A stretch of 64,000 bases of DNA from Bradyrhizobium iriomotense (GTDB taxonomy: Bacteria; Pseudomonadota; Alphaproteobacteria; Rhizobiales; Xanthobacteraceae). Positions within the stretch are counted from its first letter, which is position 1; each line of letters begins with the position of its first letter. A program made the translations under genes and the position numbers. Positions 29,195 through 37,685 of the stretch are shown piece by piece. A model generated the notes under the pieces. The model was not told the origin of the DNA. It did not search any database and saw only the letters and a list, made by a program, of their open reading frames with translations. Location of the stretch: positions 248,001-312,000 of the forward strand of contig NZ_BSOW01000002.1 of assembly GCF_030160715.1 (NCBI RefSeq). Reading direction: 5' to 3'.

Positions 29195-29598
29195 GCGTAA
29201 GCCTTTCAAGTAGCGAATTTGAGTAGTGAATTTGGCGCCCGTCTCACGACGAGACATGCCGAAATGCAGACATGGCTAAACGACCAAGCGAGAAATCCGA
29301 TGGCCGCAAGGTGCGAACGGTTCCACGCGTTCGTCCACGCGTCAAGAGGCTCGGAGATCGCCGATGTCCTGGAGTGGCGGCGACGCGACGCCCAAGCGGC
29401 CCAGGGTAAATCGGCAGCTTCGGCCGCTGGCGTTCGGGTACTGGACCGATAAAAAAGTTTGGCGCCGTTCTTTTCCGTTCACAGGCCGAAGCTTGGCAGT
29501 TCGCCGTCGCACGGGAAAATATCACCCTCCCAGGCGACGGCAATTTGCCTACCCGTTGCCCATCGAACTTCCCAAGACTTAGTCAGTGCTTGACTTAG
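29195..29598. other. Intergenic region without a recognisable gene
   Basis: About 400 bp upstream of the OmpA-like gene. No open frame with a credible ribosome site or family is visible. It must hold the OmpA gene promoter, which I could not place. Confidence 0.5.
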
Positions 29599-29937
29599 TC
29601 AGTGCTTGCTCGGCTCGAACACTACGATCACGCCGGTCGGCTCCGGCTCGTGCGCCCGGAGGCTGGTCAGTTCGGGATCGCTCCAGTCGGCGAGACTGAC
29701 GACTTCGCCGGTCCGGCTCCCCATCTCGGATGAATCGGTGGGCTCCAGCACCTTCAGCCCGCTCTCGTCGACGAAGAACGTGTGGTCTCCGAACAGGCTG
29801 TTGAGTTGAGGCACGGCCGGGTGTCCATCGGGAAGCACCTGGGCGCCCAACTGTTTCAGGGTTTCCTTGACCTGGATGGCGTTCAGCTTCATGAGCCGCT
29901 CCATTTTCTTGCTGATGCGGTGTTTCGGCTTGTCCAT
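29599..29937 (-). CDS. Conserved-looking hypothetical protein
   Basis: A 112-residue soluble protein without signal peptide or membrane helix. Codon use is typical of the window. It starts with a lysine/arginine-rich helix (KPKHRISKKMERLMKLN), followed by a DGHPAVPQLNSLFGDHTFFV segment and an acidic C-terminal half. I do not recognise the family. It stands alone between the OmpA-like gene and an SDR gene. Confidence 0.65.
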   Translation of the reverse strand: MDKPKHRISKKMERLMKLNAIQVKETLKQLGAQVLPDGHPAVPQLNSLFGDHTFFVDESGLKVLEPTDSSEMGSRTGEVVSLADWSDPELTSLRAHEPEPTGVIVVFEPSKH

Positions 29938-30111
29938 GGCGGTCGCCCATCGGCCTGTCCGCCCGGCTCAGACTCCCGAACAAGGCGCGCGGACAAATGT
30001 TCCTTCGCGATGCATTCGAAGAGGCACGGTTTCATACGCCGCGCTTACGGCGCGAGATTGCCGCACCATGTGCACGATTGGGACGATCCGCCGCGGGACC
30101 GCCACAGGCCG

Positions 30112-30840
30112 CTAGAGATCGAAATTGGTCGGCAGCATGACCACGTCGCGGATGGTCATGCCGCGTGGCCGCGTCAGCATGAACATCACCACATTAGCGA
30201 CGTCGCTGGCCTCGAGCAGGCTTCCGGAGTCCCTCGCTTCCTGCAGCTTCTCCGCCGGCCAGTCCGCGAGCAGCGCGGTGATGACGGGACCGGGCGAAAT
30301 CGACCCGACGCGGATGCCGTGCTTGAACACCTGGCGCCGTACCGTCTGCACGAAGCAGTTGATCGCCCATTTGGACGACGCATAGACCGGCTCCCACGGC
30401 GTCGGGAAATGCGCCGCCAGCGAGCTCGTGATGATGATGTCGCCGGCCCGGCGTTCGATCATGTGAGGGAGCACGTCGTGTACGTTCTTCATCACGACGT
30501 TGACGTTCAGGTTCAGCATCCGGTCGATTGCTCCGCTGTCGGCATCGACGAGGTCGCCGCCGACATACGTGCCCGCGTTGGCGTGGAGGATGTCGAGCTG
30601 GCCGGTCTGTTCCAGGACGCGCGGCAGCAGGGTGGCGCAATCCCTGGGGTCGAGCAGGTCGATGAGAAGAGCGATCGCTGCATCGCCATGCCTGTCGCAG
30701 ATCGCCTTCAGCGCTGCGGCGTCGCGGTCGACCAGCACCACGCGCGCGCCTGCGGCCAGCATCGCCTCGGTGCTCGCCAATCCGATGCCAGACGCGGCCC
30801 CCGTCACGACGGCAACCTTGCCCTCCAGATCTCCTGCCAT
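30112..30840 (-). CDS. Short-chain dehydrogenase/reductase (classical SDR)
   Basis: A 242-residue Rossmann-fold NAD(P)-dependent oxidoreductase. The cofactor motif TGAASGIG, the HANAG motif, the catalytic Ser in SSLAAHF and the YxxxK motif YASSK are all present. VLVDRD after the second strand contains an acidic residue that favours NAD over NADP. The ATG at 30840 has a very good GGAGGAAGG site; a longer frame reaches 30861. Substrate unknown. It is divergent from another SDR gene, with which it may share a promoter region of 154 bp. Confidence 0.92.
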   Translation of the reverse strand: MAGDLEGKVAVVTGAASGIGLASTEAMLAAGARVVLVDRDAAALKAICDRHGDAAIALLIDLLDPRDCATLLPRVLEQTGQLDILHANAGTYVGGDLVDADSGAIDRMLNLNVNVVMKNVHDVLPHMIERRAGDIIITSSLAAHFPTPWEPVYASSKWAINCFVQTVRRQVFKHGIRVGSISPGPVITALLADWPAEKLQEARDSGSLLEASDVANVVMFMLTRPRGMTIRDVVMLPTNFDL

Positions 30841-30994
30841 GGCCTTCCTCCTTCGGTTCATTGCTCCATTATTGGAACGATCATTTCTATTCTTCTCACT
30901 TCAGCGCGATCGAAGCCCGGCCCATCTAAGCGTCTCGTTTTCCATCAATCCAGCCACGATACGGGAACGACGTGGCACGAAGGAGTCTGTGATA

Positions 30995-31891
30995 GTGAAG
31001 CGCGACAAGAGCGTGACGTGGCGCCGCGAAGATGCCGCCAGCCTCGACCTCAGGGGAATGCAGGTCGCAGTCGTCGGCGGAACGGGCGGCATCGGCCGCG
31101 CCTTCAGCCGTTTCCTGGCGTCCCGCGGCGCAAGCGTCGTGGTGGTCGGGCAGACCTTTCGCGATTCCGCCATTCCGCAGATCAAGTTCGTCAAGGCGGA
31201 CCTGAGCCTGATGAGCGAGGCCCAGCGCGTCGGCAGAGCATTGCCCGCCGAGACGCTCGATGCGGTGATCTTTACGACCGGTATCATGGCCGGACCCAAG
31301 CGCGAGGAGACTGCCGAGCATATCGAGCGCGACATGGCGATCAGCTACCTGAGCCGGCTGGTCATCCTTCGCGAGATCGCGCCGCGCCTGGGAATGGGCC
31401 GACCTGCGGCCAGGGTGAAGCCGCGCGTCTTCATCATGGGTTTCCCTGGCAACGGTCAAGCCGGCGACATCAGCGACCTGAACGCCGAAAAATCCTATGG
31501 CCGCTGGGCGGCGCATATGAACACGGTGGCGGGCAACGAGGCCCTCGTGCTCGCGGCGGCAAGGCGCTACCGGAATGCAGGCTTTTTCGGGCTCAATCCG
31601 GGCTTCATCAAGAGCGACATCCGGAGCAACCTGTTCGGTGGCAGGACGATGCTCTACCGTTTCATCGAATGCATGACGGGGCTGATGTCCGCCAGCGCGG
31701 AGGAGTATGTGGAGCGGGTCGCACCGCTGCTCGTCACGCCCGACATCGAAGGGCATAGCGGCGCCATGTTCGACCGCAAGGGTCAGGCGGTCCTGCCCTC
31801 ACCGAAGCTGACGGAGAGTTCGTACGCGGACGCATTCATCGCGGCTTCGGAAGCCTTGGTGTCGAAGGCAGGCGTGCGGGTCGCCGCCTAA
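30995..31891 (+). CDS. SDR-like NAD(P)-binding oxidoreductase
   Basis: A 298-residue Rossmann-fold protein. The nucleotide-binding motif GGTGGIGRA is at about residue 30. The central TTGIMAG replaces the classical NAG motif, and the catalytic Tyr-Lys pair is less clear (EKSYGRWAAHMNTV has no YxxxK). The fold is SDR-like but it may be an atypical or non-catalytic member similar to the retinol-dehydrogenase-like group. Start is GTG at 30995 with GGAG 9 nt upstream; 30989 is possible. A repeat element overlaps its stop codon. Confidence 0.78.
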   Translation: MKRDKSVTWRREDAASLDLRGMQVAVVGGTGGIGRAFSRFLASRGASVVVVGQTFRDSAIPQIKFVKADLSLMSEAQRVGRALPAETLDAVIFTTGIMAGPKREETAEHIERDMAISYLSRLVILREIAPRLGMGRPAARVKPRVFIMGFPGNGQAGDISDLNAEKSYGRWAAHMNTVAGNEALVLAAARRYRNAGFFGLNPGFIKSDIRSNLFGGRTMLYRFIECMTGLMSASAEEYVERVAPLLVTPDIEGHSGAMFDRKGQAVLPSPKLTESSYADAFIAASEALVSKAGVRVAA

Positions 31892-31990
31892 AGCGCGATG
31901 AGATTGGGATGAATCGTCATCGCGCTTCAGGTTATTGTTTGAGCATGATCTTTTCGGAAAACCGCTTCACACTTTTCCGGATCATGCTCT
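31889..31990. repeat. 102-bp dispersed repeat, copy 1
   Basis: Two hairpins joined: AAAGCGCGATGA with TCATCGCGCTT, then GCATGATCTTTTCGGAAAA with TTTTCCGGATCATGC. It matches copy 2 at 39308-39408 except for about four substitutions in roughly 100 bases. Its first bases form the TAA stop of the SDR-like gene. Confidence 0.85.
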
Positions 31991-32012
31991 AAAGGCTTTC
32001 CCGCTGCGGTCG

Positions 32013-32699
32013 TCACTCCCCGCGGTTTTCCCCGGCCGACAGCGCGCAGATGCGCGAGAGGTGCGTAAAGGGCAAGCCCGTCTCCGTGGCCCAGGCGTTG
32101 AACTGCGCCTGCACCTTGGCGAGATCCCCCTTCGACTTCACCTCCTCGGCGATGTCGAGGCCGGCATCGCGCAGGCACGCGACGACGTCCTTGGAGGTGA
32201 CGAAACCGTCCCAGCCGACGAAGCGCAGCAGCATCTGGCCGGTATTGCCCCCGAGCCTGCTGCCACGCTTGGTGAGGAGATCGAGCAAGCCGACCTCGTC
32301 CGAGGACGGCCATTTCGCCAGGAACTTGCCGAAGCTGCCGTGCTCCTTCGAGATCTCCTGCAGGAAGGCGGCGTTCTCGCGCACCGACAATATCTTCGCA
32401 CCGTTGCGCACGATGCGGGCGTCGCGCATCAGGCCTTCCCAGTAGTCCTCAGGCTGAAAGCTCAGCTTGGCCGGCTGGAAGCGCAGAAAGGCCTGCTCAA
32501 AGCCGTCCCATTTCGAATCGATCACGCTCCAGGCAAAGCCGGCGCAAAATACCCGCTTCGTCATCTCCGCGAGGATGCGATCGTCAGGCAATTTGGCGAG
32601 CGCCTTTGCGTCGGGCTTCGCCGGCAGCAGCTTCTCCAACTGCTTCGGCCCGCCCTTGCGCTTCTCGGCCCGGGCACGAATGGTTTTGAACGAGGTCAT
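32013..32699 (-). CDS. DNA-3-methyladenine glycosylase I-like protein
   Basis: A 228-residue protein of the Tag/HhH glycosylase family, which removes alkylated adenine from DNA by base excision repair. The central CAGFAWSVIDSKWDGFEQAF segment and GNTGQMLLRFVGWDGFVTSKDV near the C-terminus fit the family. Canonical Tag is about 190 residues with zinc-binding Cys and His at the ends, and that zinc site is not evident here, so it belongs to a divergent subgroup. The start at 32699 has AGGTGA 6 nt upstream; a longer ATG at 32714 is possible. Confidence 0.82.
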   Translation of the reverse strand: MTSFKTIRARAEKRKGGPKQLEKLLPAKPDAKALAKLPDDRILAEMTKRVFCAGFAWSVIDSKWDGFEQAFLRFQPAKLSFQPEDYWEGLMRDARIVRNGAKILSVRENAAFLQEISKEHGSFGKFLAKWPSSDEVGLLDLLTKRGSRLGGNTGQMLLRFVGWDGFVTSKDVVACLRDAGLDIAEEVKSKGDLAKVQAQFNAWATETGLPFTHLSRICALSAGENRGE

Positions 32700-32927
32700 G
32701 CGGTCACCTGCCATGAGGTTGCGTTACGACACCAGACTTCACTGGGAAGGTCCAGCCCGGAGGGACCGGACAGTTGCAGCCGGCAATGCGCCGCAACATG
32801 CTGTGACGACCTCCTGCCAATTTGCCGCGGCCGCAAACCGGCTCCGCTGGTCTGCTTCTTGCTTTCCTAAGCGGAGCAATTCCCGGCGCTTTCTCATTTT
32901 TCCATTATCTGACCTGACGGATTTTCA

Positions 32928-33755
32928 ATGCGCTGCCTGGTCGTCGCCGACCTGCATTACTCGCTGCCGCAGCTCGACTGGCTCGTCAGCGCGGCACCGC
33001 AATTCGACCTCGTGATCTTCGCCGGCGATGCGCTGGACATCTCGTCGATGGTCGATTTCCGCGCGCAGATCGTGGTGGTGAAGAAATACCTCGCGATGCT
33101 GGTGCGCCAGACGCGCGTGATCCTGTGCTCGGGCAATCATGACCTCGATGAGCGCAGCGCCGAGGGCGAGAAGATCTCGCGCTGGATCGCCGACGTCCGC
33201 CAACTCGGCATTGCCTGCGACGGCGACAGCCTTGGGATCGGCGACACGCTGTTCACGGTCTGCCCGTGGTGGGACGGCCCGATGGTCAAGGCGCGCATCG
33301 CCGAACAGCTCCGCGAGGACGCCGCGCGGCGACCGCGGCGCTGGATCTGGGCGCATCACGCGCCGCCAGCGAATTCGCCGACGAGCTGGGGCGGCAAGCG
33401 CTTCTTCGGCGACGTCGATCTCGTGCAATGGATCACGCAATACCAGCCGGCGACGGTGATCTCGGGCCATGTGCACCAATCGCCCTTCATCACCGACGGC
33501 TCATGGTACGACCGGCTCGGCAGCACCTGGGTGTTCAATGCCGGGCTCCAGCACGGCCGGCCGCCGACCCACATCGTGCTCGATCTCGACGCGGACAAGG
33601 CGTTCTGGCTCGCGGCAGGCGAAGCGCAATGGATCGATCTCGATGCACCGCTGCAGCGACCCGCGGCGGCGATCGCCGAGCCGCCCGACTGGCTCACATT
33701 CTTGGATCGGATTGCCGATCCGAGCCTGGCGAAACCTCCTGCGGCGGCAGGTTGA
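32928..33755 (+). CDS. Calcineurin-like metallophosphoesterase
   Basis: A 275-residue phosphoesterase. The metal motifs appear in order: DLHY near residue 8, FAGDALD, GNHDLDER, AHHAPP and GHVHQ. This set binds two divalent metals and hydrolyses phosphomonoesters or diesters. No signal peptide, so cytoplasmic. Substrate is not evident. Its 3' end overlaps the convergent cyclic-nucleotide-binding gene by 62 bp. Confidence 0.9.
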   Translation: MRCLVVADLHYSLPQLDWLVSAAPQFDLVIFAGDALDISSMVDFRAQIVVVKKYLAMLVRQTRVILCSGNHDLDERSAEGEKISRWIADVRQLGIACDGDSLGIGDTLFTVCPWWDGPMVKARIAEQLREDAARRPRRWIWAHHAPPANSPTSWGGKRFFGDVDLVQWITQYQPATVISGHVHQSPFITDGSWYDRLGSTWVFNAGLQHGRPPTHIVLDLDADKAFWLAAGEAQWIDLDAPLQRPAAAIAEPPDWLTFLDRIADPSLAKPPAAAG

Positions 33756-34179
33756 TCATGCTTTGCAGGACCTCGCCGACCATCGCCAGATGATTGCCCT
33801 GCCCCGCATATTGCCGCTTGAGATCGGCGAGATAGGTGTTGGCGACGTTGAGCCGCTGCGCCAGCTTGCGCGCCAGCATGAGCGTGATCGCCGGCTCCTG
33901 GATCAGGACTGATGCGGCATCCTCGAACTCGTAGATGACGGAATCGGCAGACGCACGCACCGTCGCCGTATGCGGCTGCTGCAGCAGAACCGACATCTCG
34001 CCGAACACGTCGCCGGGGTCAGTGATGGTCGCAACCACGGTGCCGCCCTTGATCACCTCGAGCTTGCCTTCCACCAGCACGTAGAGGTGCCCGGAGGCGC
34101 CGCCCTCGGTCAGGATCAGCGTACCGGCCGGTACCTGCCGCTGCGTTCCGCCACTGCAATAGTCCAGCACTGCGCGCAT
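33694..34179 (-). CDS. Stand-alone cyclic-nucleotide-binding domain protein
   Basis: A 161-residue protein made almost only of a Crp-like cyclic-nucleotide-binding domain (residues 5-115). The phosphate-binding cassette is GDVFGEMSVLLQQPHTATVRA, with the conserved Glu and Arg that contact cAMP. There is no helix-turn-helix, so it is not a transcription factor; it might be a ligand-controlled partner of another protein. The start at 34179 follows an AGGGA site; the open frame extends 114 bp upstream. It overlaps the metallophosphoesterase 3' end. Confidence 0.8.
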   Translation of the reverse strand: MRAVLDYCSGGTQRQVPAGTLILTEGGASGHLYVLVEGKLEVIKGGTVVATITDPGDVFGEMSVLLQQPHTATVRASADSVIYEFEDAASVLIQEPAITLMLARKLAQRLNVANTYLADLKRQYAGQGNHLAMVGEVLQSMINLPPQEVSPGSDRQSDPRM

Positions 34180-34289
34180 ATCGAAAATCCCTGTCGCAGC
34201 CAGACTAGGCACCGGCGCGATCGGCGTCGAAGGGATAATAGCGGCGAAGCTGCTCAACTTTTCGGCATCGGCCACCATACCGCATCGCG

Positions 34290-35021
34290 TCAAAGGCTCG
34301 GCGCGGGCTCCAGCGGCAGGGATTGCAAGCCGCCGAAGCGGCGTTCGCGGCGATGGAAGGAAGCGAGCGCATCGGCAAGATCGGCGCTATCGAATTCGGG
34401 CCACATCCGCTCGGTGAAATGCAGCTCGGCATAGGCGCCTTCCCACAACAGGAAGTCGGACAGCCGCTTTTCGCCGGAGGTGCGGATGATCAGATCGACG
34501 TCGCGCAAACCGACCTCGCCGGTGACGAGCTGCGAGAAGGCCTCGCGGGTCAGGCTCGTCAGCGCGGCCGCCTTCGCGGCGGCGTTGAGGATGGCGTCGC
34601 GCGCCGAATAGTCGACGGCGATGCGCAAATGCAGCGCGTGGCCGTGGGCAGTCACGCGCTCGGCGCCGGCTATCGCCGCGGCAATGCCCTCGGGCAGGCG
34701 ATCGCGGCGGCCGATCACGGAGAGCCGTACGCCGTTCTTGACGAGACTCTGCACCTCGTTGGCGAGATAGAAGCGGAGCAGCGTCATCAGCGCTGCGACC
34801 TCGGCCTTGGGCCGGCGCCAATTGTCGGTCGAGAACGCATAGAGCGTCAGCGTGCCTATCCCTTGCTTGGGTGCCGCTTCGACGATGCGCCTGATCGTCT
34901 CGACGCCGGCCTCGTGGCCGCGGACGCGCGACAGGCCGCGCCGTGTCGCCCATCTTCCGTTGCCGTCCATGATGATGCCGACGTGAAGCTTTTCGTTGGC
35001 TGGCGTGACGTCACTTTGCAT
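34290..35021 (-). CDS. uppS: Isoprenyl (undecaprenyl-type) diphosphate synthase
   Basis: A 243-residue cis-prenyltransferase that extends farnesyl diphosphate with isopentenyl units to make long-chain carrier lipid. Motifs in order: IIMDGNGRWA with catalytic Asp, RGHEAGVETIR, YAFSTDNWRRP, and RTSGEKRLSDFLLWEGAYAEL. The product length cannot be read. In other genomes the main uppS lies in the frr-cdsA-dxr cluster; this copy stands in an operon with a regulator and a membrane protein, so it is probably a second copy. A palindrome overlaps the start codon. Start at 35021 has GGAG 8 nt upstream. Confidence 0.93.
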   Translation of the reverse strand: MQSDVTPANEKLHVGIIMDGNGRWATRRGLSRVRGHEAGVETIRRIVEAAPKQGIGTLTLYAFSTDNWRRPKAEVAALMTLLRFYLANEVQSLVKNGVRLSVIGRRDRLPEGIAAAIAGAERVTAHGHALHLRIAVDYSARDAILNAAAKAAALTSLTREAFSQLVTGEVGLRDVDLIIRTSGEKRLSDFLLWEGAYAELHFTERMWPEFDSADLADALASFHRRERRFGGLQSLPLEPAPSL

Positions 35022-35029
35022 TGCAAAGT
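35013..35029 (-). promoter_or_regulatory. ACTTTG-N5-CAAAGT operator overlapping the uppS start codon
   Basis: A 17-bp palindrome with 6-bp arms ACTTTG and CAAAGT around a 5-bp centre, fully symmetric except the middle base. It has the same arms and spacing as the site at 36085-36101 upstream of the operon. The uppS ATG lies within it. Probably bound by the winged-helix protein encoded just upstream. Confidence 0.65.
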
Positions 35030-35051
35030 CTCCGGTCAAAAAAAGGGGTGA

Positions 35052-35429
35052 TCAGGTCGAGATGATGCCGAGGCGGCCGAGCGGTGGCGCCTCGCGGCCG
35101 GCGGCCTTGGCGGCATCGCGCACCAGGCGTTCGAGCACAGCGAGATAGTCCAGGAAGCGGCGGCGGCCAGCCTTGGTCAGCCGGCAGGTGGTGTGAGGAC
35201 GGTTGCCCTCGTAGCCCTTGGTCACGTCGACGAGGCCGGCCTCCTGCAACACGGCGAGATGCCGGCTGAGATTGCCGTCGGTCAGGCCGCAAAGCTGCTT
35301 GAGATCGGCGAAGGCGAGTCCCTTCGGATGCGCCATCAGCGAGGTCAGCAGGCCCAGCCTCGCCTTCTCGTGGATGACGCGGTCGAGCCCTTCATAGGAG
35401 AAAGGCGCGCTTTCAATCTTCGACATCAT
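35052..35429 (-). CDS. Winged-helix transcriptional regulator
   Basis: A 125-residue single-domain wHTH protein of the MarR/ArsR-like fold. The recognition segment is GLTDGNLSRHLAVLQEAGLVDV, followed by a wing KGYEGNRPHTTCRLT. This compact type commonly pairs with a membrane-protein gene. The start overlaps the stop of the preceding membrane protein gene by 17 bp; ATG at 35426 is equally possible, with GGAG 6 nt upstream. It is the obvious candidate to bind the paired ACTTTG-N5-CAAAGT sites and control its own operon. Confidence 0.88.
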   Translation of the reverse strand: MMSKIESAPFSYEGLDRVIHEKARLGLLTSLMAHPKGLAFADLKQLCGLTDGNLSRHLAVLQEAGLVDVTKGYEGNRPHTTCRLTKAGRRRFLDYLAVLERLVRDAAKAAGREAPPLGRLGIIST

Positions 35430-36030
35430 GGTCTCCGGACGCAACATAGAGAATGACGGCCATCACCGACTGCCCGATCACGAAGGGCAGGCCCATGGTC
35501 CAGGGCGAGAGCGTGTGGGTCCGGCTCGCCAGCACGACGACCGCGAAGCCCGACACGAAATACCAGGCGCCCGCCAGCGCCACGCTGCGTGGCAGCGAGC
35601 GGACGGAGGCAAAAATGCCGAGCGACACCAGGATCTGCCACAGGCCCGGCAACAGCCAGAGCGTTTCGGCCGAGAACCTCCACAGCACCACCGCGAGCAG
35701 CACGCCGGCGACGCCGGCCGGCAAGAACTGCTCAACCGCCTGATAGATCATCGCATCGGCAAGACCGGAGTGATGGCGGCGCGAGCGTGCGCGCATCTCG
35801 ATCCAGATCGTGACGCCTGCGAGTGCCGCCGCAACACCCCAGCCGAGGAAGAACGCGAGCGGATCAGTGGTCGGGTTATCGATGAGCAGATATTGCAGGA
35901 TGGCGGTGAGCAGCGCGAGCGCGCCGGTTGCGACCATCGTCGCGGGACCATAGCCGCGAAAGGCGGTGCCGGCTGCGATCTGGCTGCGGATCGCCACGAT
36001 ATCCGCCAGCGCCTTGTCGAGATCGCGCAT
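35413..36030 (-). CDS. Four-helix inner-membrane protein of unknown function
   Basis: A 205-residue membrane protein with about five hydrophobic segments in pairs. It begins with MRDLDKALADIVAIRSQIA, a short amphipathic helix. The open frame extends 32 codons further upstream but 36030 gives the more sensible N-terminus; no strong ribosome site is present. The stop overlaps the regulator start by 17 bp, which implies translation coupling. Together with the regulator and UppS it forms a three-gene operon, possibly in envelope control. I do not recognise the family. Confidence 0.75.
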   Translation of the reverse strand: MRDLDKALADIVAIRSQIAAGTAFRGYGPATMVATGALALLTAILQYLLIDNPTTDPLAFFLGWGVAAALAGVTIWIEMRARSRRHHSGLADAMIYQAVEQFLPAGVAGVLLAVVLWRFSAETLWLLPGLWQILVSLGIFASVRSLPRSVALAGAWYFVSGFAVVVLASRTHTLSPWTMGLPFVIGQSVMAVILYVASGDHDVED

Positions 36031-36084
36031 CTGCAACGTCGAACCTCGTTCCACCCTCGCATCCCATTTCGGGGCGCGTCGCTT

Positions 36085-36119
36085 ACTTTGTGATGCAAAG
36101 TATACCGTATCGCAAAGTA
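36085..36119 (-). promoter_or_regulatory. Operator and promoter of the membrane protein/regulator/UppS operon
   Basis: ACTTTG-TGATG-CAAAGT at 36085-36101 has the same arms and spacing as the site at the uppS start. A further CAAAGT half-site is at 36113-36118. On the minus strand a good -10 TATACT (36104-36099) lies between them with a weak -35 TTGCTT 16 bp upstream. A repressor here would cover the transcription start. Confidence 0.6.
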
Positions 36120-36233
36120 AAAGCAAGGGCGCCGTCGTCCGACCGGGCGACGGCCGGCGCCGGACAACTGCCGGTTGCCTTCAACTCGATCCGACGGGTA
36201 AGATGCGCTCCGAAGCGTACCGGGGGCTTTACG

Positions 36234-37472
36234 ATGTTGAAGTGGGCTGTCGCCTGCATCTTGCAGGTGTGTCTCGTCGGGCTTGCGCATGCCGCGGGGC
36301 CGTTCGGCACCATCAAGATCGGCAACTGGATCGGCGGCGCGTTCAGCAACGACCAGACCGGCGCCTTCTCGCATTGCGCGGCAACGGCGCCCTATGAGAA
36401 TGGCGTCATCCTTGTCGTCGGTCAGAATACGAATGGCTCGTGGCTGCTGAGCTTCGCCAGTCCCGGCTACAAATTCAACAAGGGCGAGAACGCCGCGATC
36501 GACGTGATCTTCGACGGCCAGGAGCAGGCGCGCGTGTTTGCCACGGCCAATCAGCCCAACATGCTCACCTCGATCATGCCGCCGAATGTCGTGCGATCGT
36601 TTCAGAAGGCGAGCCTGATGGTGGCAACGGCCGGCCGCACCGTCTTGCAATTCCAGCTGACCTCAACGGCGCCCGTCATCGCGGCGATCAGCAATTGCAT
36701 GACCAGGGTGAAAGCCGACGGGCTCGACAAGGCCGGCGATTTCGCCAAGGTCGCTGCAAAGCCGGCGGCCGCTGACAAGCCGGCGCCGCCTGCCGGCAAG
36801 CCCGGCAAGACGGCCAGCTTCAGCGGCACGGGCTTCGTGGTCAGCACCAGCGGGCACATCGTGACCAATCATCACGTGATTGACGGCTGCATCGGCGACA
36901 TCAAGGGCAATCTCGCCGGCGAGGCGGCGATGGTGCTGCGCGTGGTCTCGCGCGATGCGATCAATGATCTCGCTCTGCTTCAGGCTCCGGCGACCACGAC
37001 CTTCAAGGACTATGTCAGGATCCGCGACCGCTCGATCCGGTCGGGCGATTCGGTCGTTGCAATCGGATTTCCGTATCACGGCCTCCTGACCTCCGACTTC
37101 ACGGTCACGACGGGCATCGTGAGCTCGCTGAGCGGTCTTCTCAACGACACAAGGCACCTCCAGATCAGTGCGGCGGTTCAACCGGGCAACAGCGGGGGCC
37201 CGCTGTTCGATACATCGGGCCAGGTGGTCGGTGTCGTCGTGGCGAAGCTCGATGCCAGAACTATGATCAAGGCGACCGGGACCATTCCCGAAAACATCAA
37301 CTTCGCCATCAAGACCGGCGCGTTGCGCGATTTCCTCGACAATTCCGTGGTGCCCTACCAGACCGCCGAGCCGAAAGGCGAGCTCAAGACCACCGACATC
37401 GCCGGCAATGCCCGCGCCTATACGATGCTGATCTCTTGCACGGGGACAGAGCAGGTCGACGCGAAGCGGTAG
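36234..37472 (+). CDS. Secreted trypsin-like serine protease
   Basis: A 412-residue HtrA-like exported protease. A signal peptide (1-20) ends at AHA. The first 190 residues form an uncharacterised N-terminal domain, followed by an Ala/Pro/Lys linker (about 180-200) and a chymotrypsin-fold domain. The catalytic triad is His214 in TNHHVI, Asp245 in NDLALL and Ser320 in PGNSGGPL. There is no PDZ domain, unlike DegP. It should act in the periplasm or outside on damaged or signalling proteins. Start at 36234 is chosen because it opens the signal peptide; the frame stays open 102 codons upstream, through the operon promoter of the divergent membrane-protein gene. Confidence 0.9.
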   Translation: MLKWAVACILQVCLVGLAHAAGPFGTIKIGNWIGGAFSNDQTGAFSHCAATAPYENGVILVVGQNTNGSWLLSFASPGYKFNKGENAAIDVIFDGQEQARVFATANQPNMLTSIMPPNVVRSFQKASLMVATAGRTVLQFQLTSTAPVIAAISNCMTRVKADGLDKAGDFAKVAAKPAAADKPAPPAGKPGKTASFSGTGFVVSTSGHIVTNHHVIDGCIGDIKGNLAGEAAMVLRVVSRDAINDLALLQAPATTTFKDYVRIRDRSIRSGDSVVAIGFPYHGLLTSDFTVTTGIVSSLSGLLNDTRHLQISAAVQPGNSGGPLFDTSGQVVGVVVAKLDARTMIKATGTIPENINFAIKTGALRDFLDNSVVPYQTAEPKGELKTTDIAGNARAYTMLISCTGTEQVDAKR

Positions 37473-37504
37473 GTGCTATGGAATGCACGTTTGCAACAAG
37501 CACG

Positions 37505-37626
37505 GCTGTCATTCGCCGCGAAGGCGGGGAATCCAGTACGCCGCGGCTTCTCCGTATCCGTCGCTGTCTCTGGAATACTGGATCGCCCGCCCCAGTGCGC
37601 AATTGCGCACAAGGCGGGCGATGACA
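37505..37626. repeat. Inverted dispersed repeat, copy A
   Basis: Begins GCTGTCATTCGCC and ends GGCGGGCGATGACA. Segments such as TCCAGTACG and CTGTCTCTGGAATACTGGAT recur in reverse orientation at 42404-42510. It contains a 16-bp perfect palindrome GTGCGCAATTGCGCAC at 37595-37610. Confidence 0.8.
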
Positions 37627-37685
37627 CCGAGAATGTGGATAGCAGCTGCCACAAGTATCAGTGCGGATCGGGCACGCCAATCACC

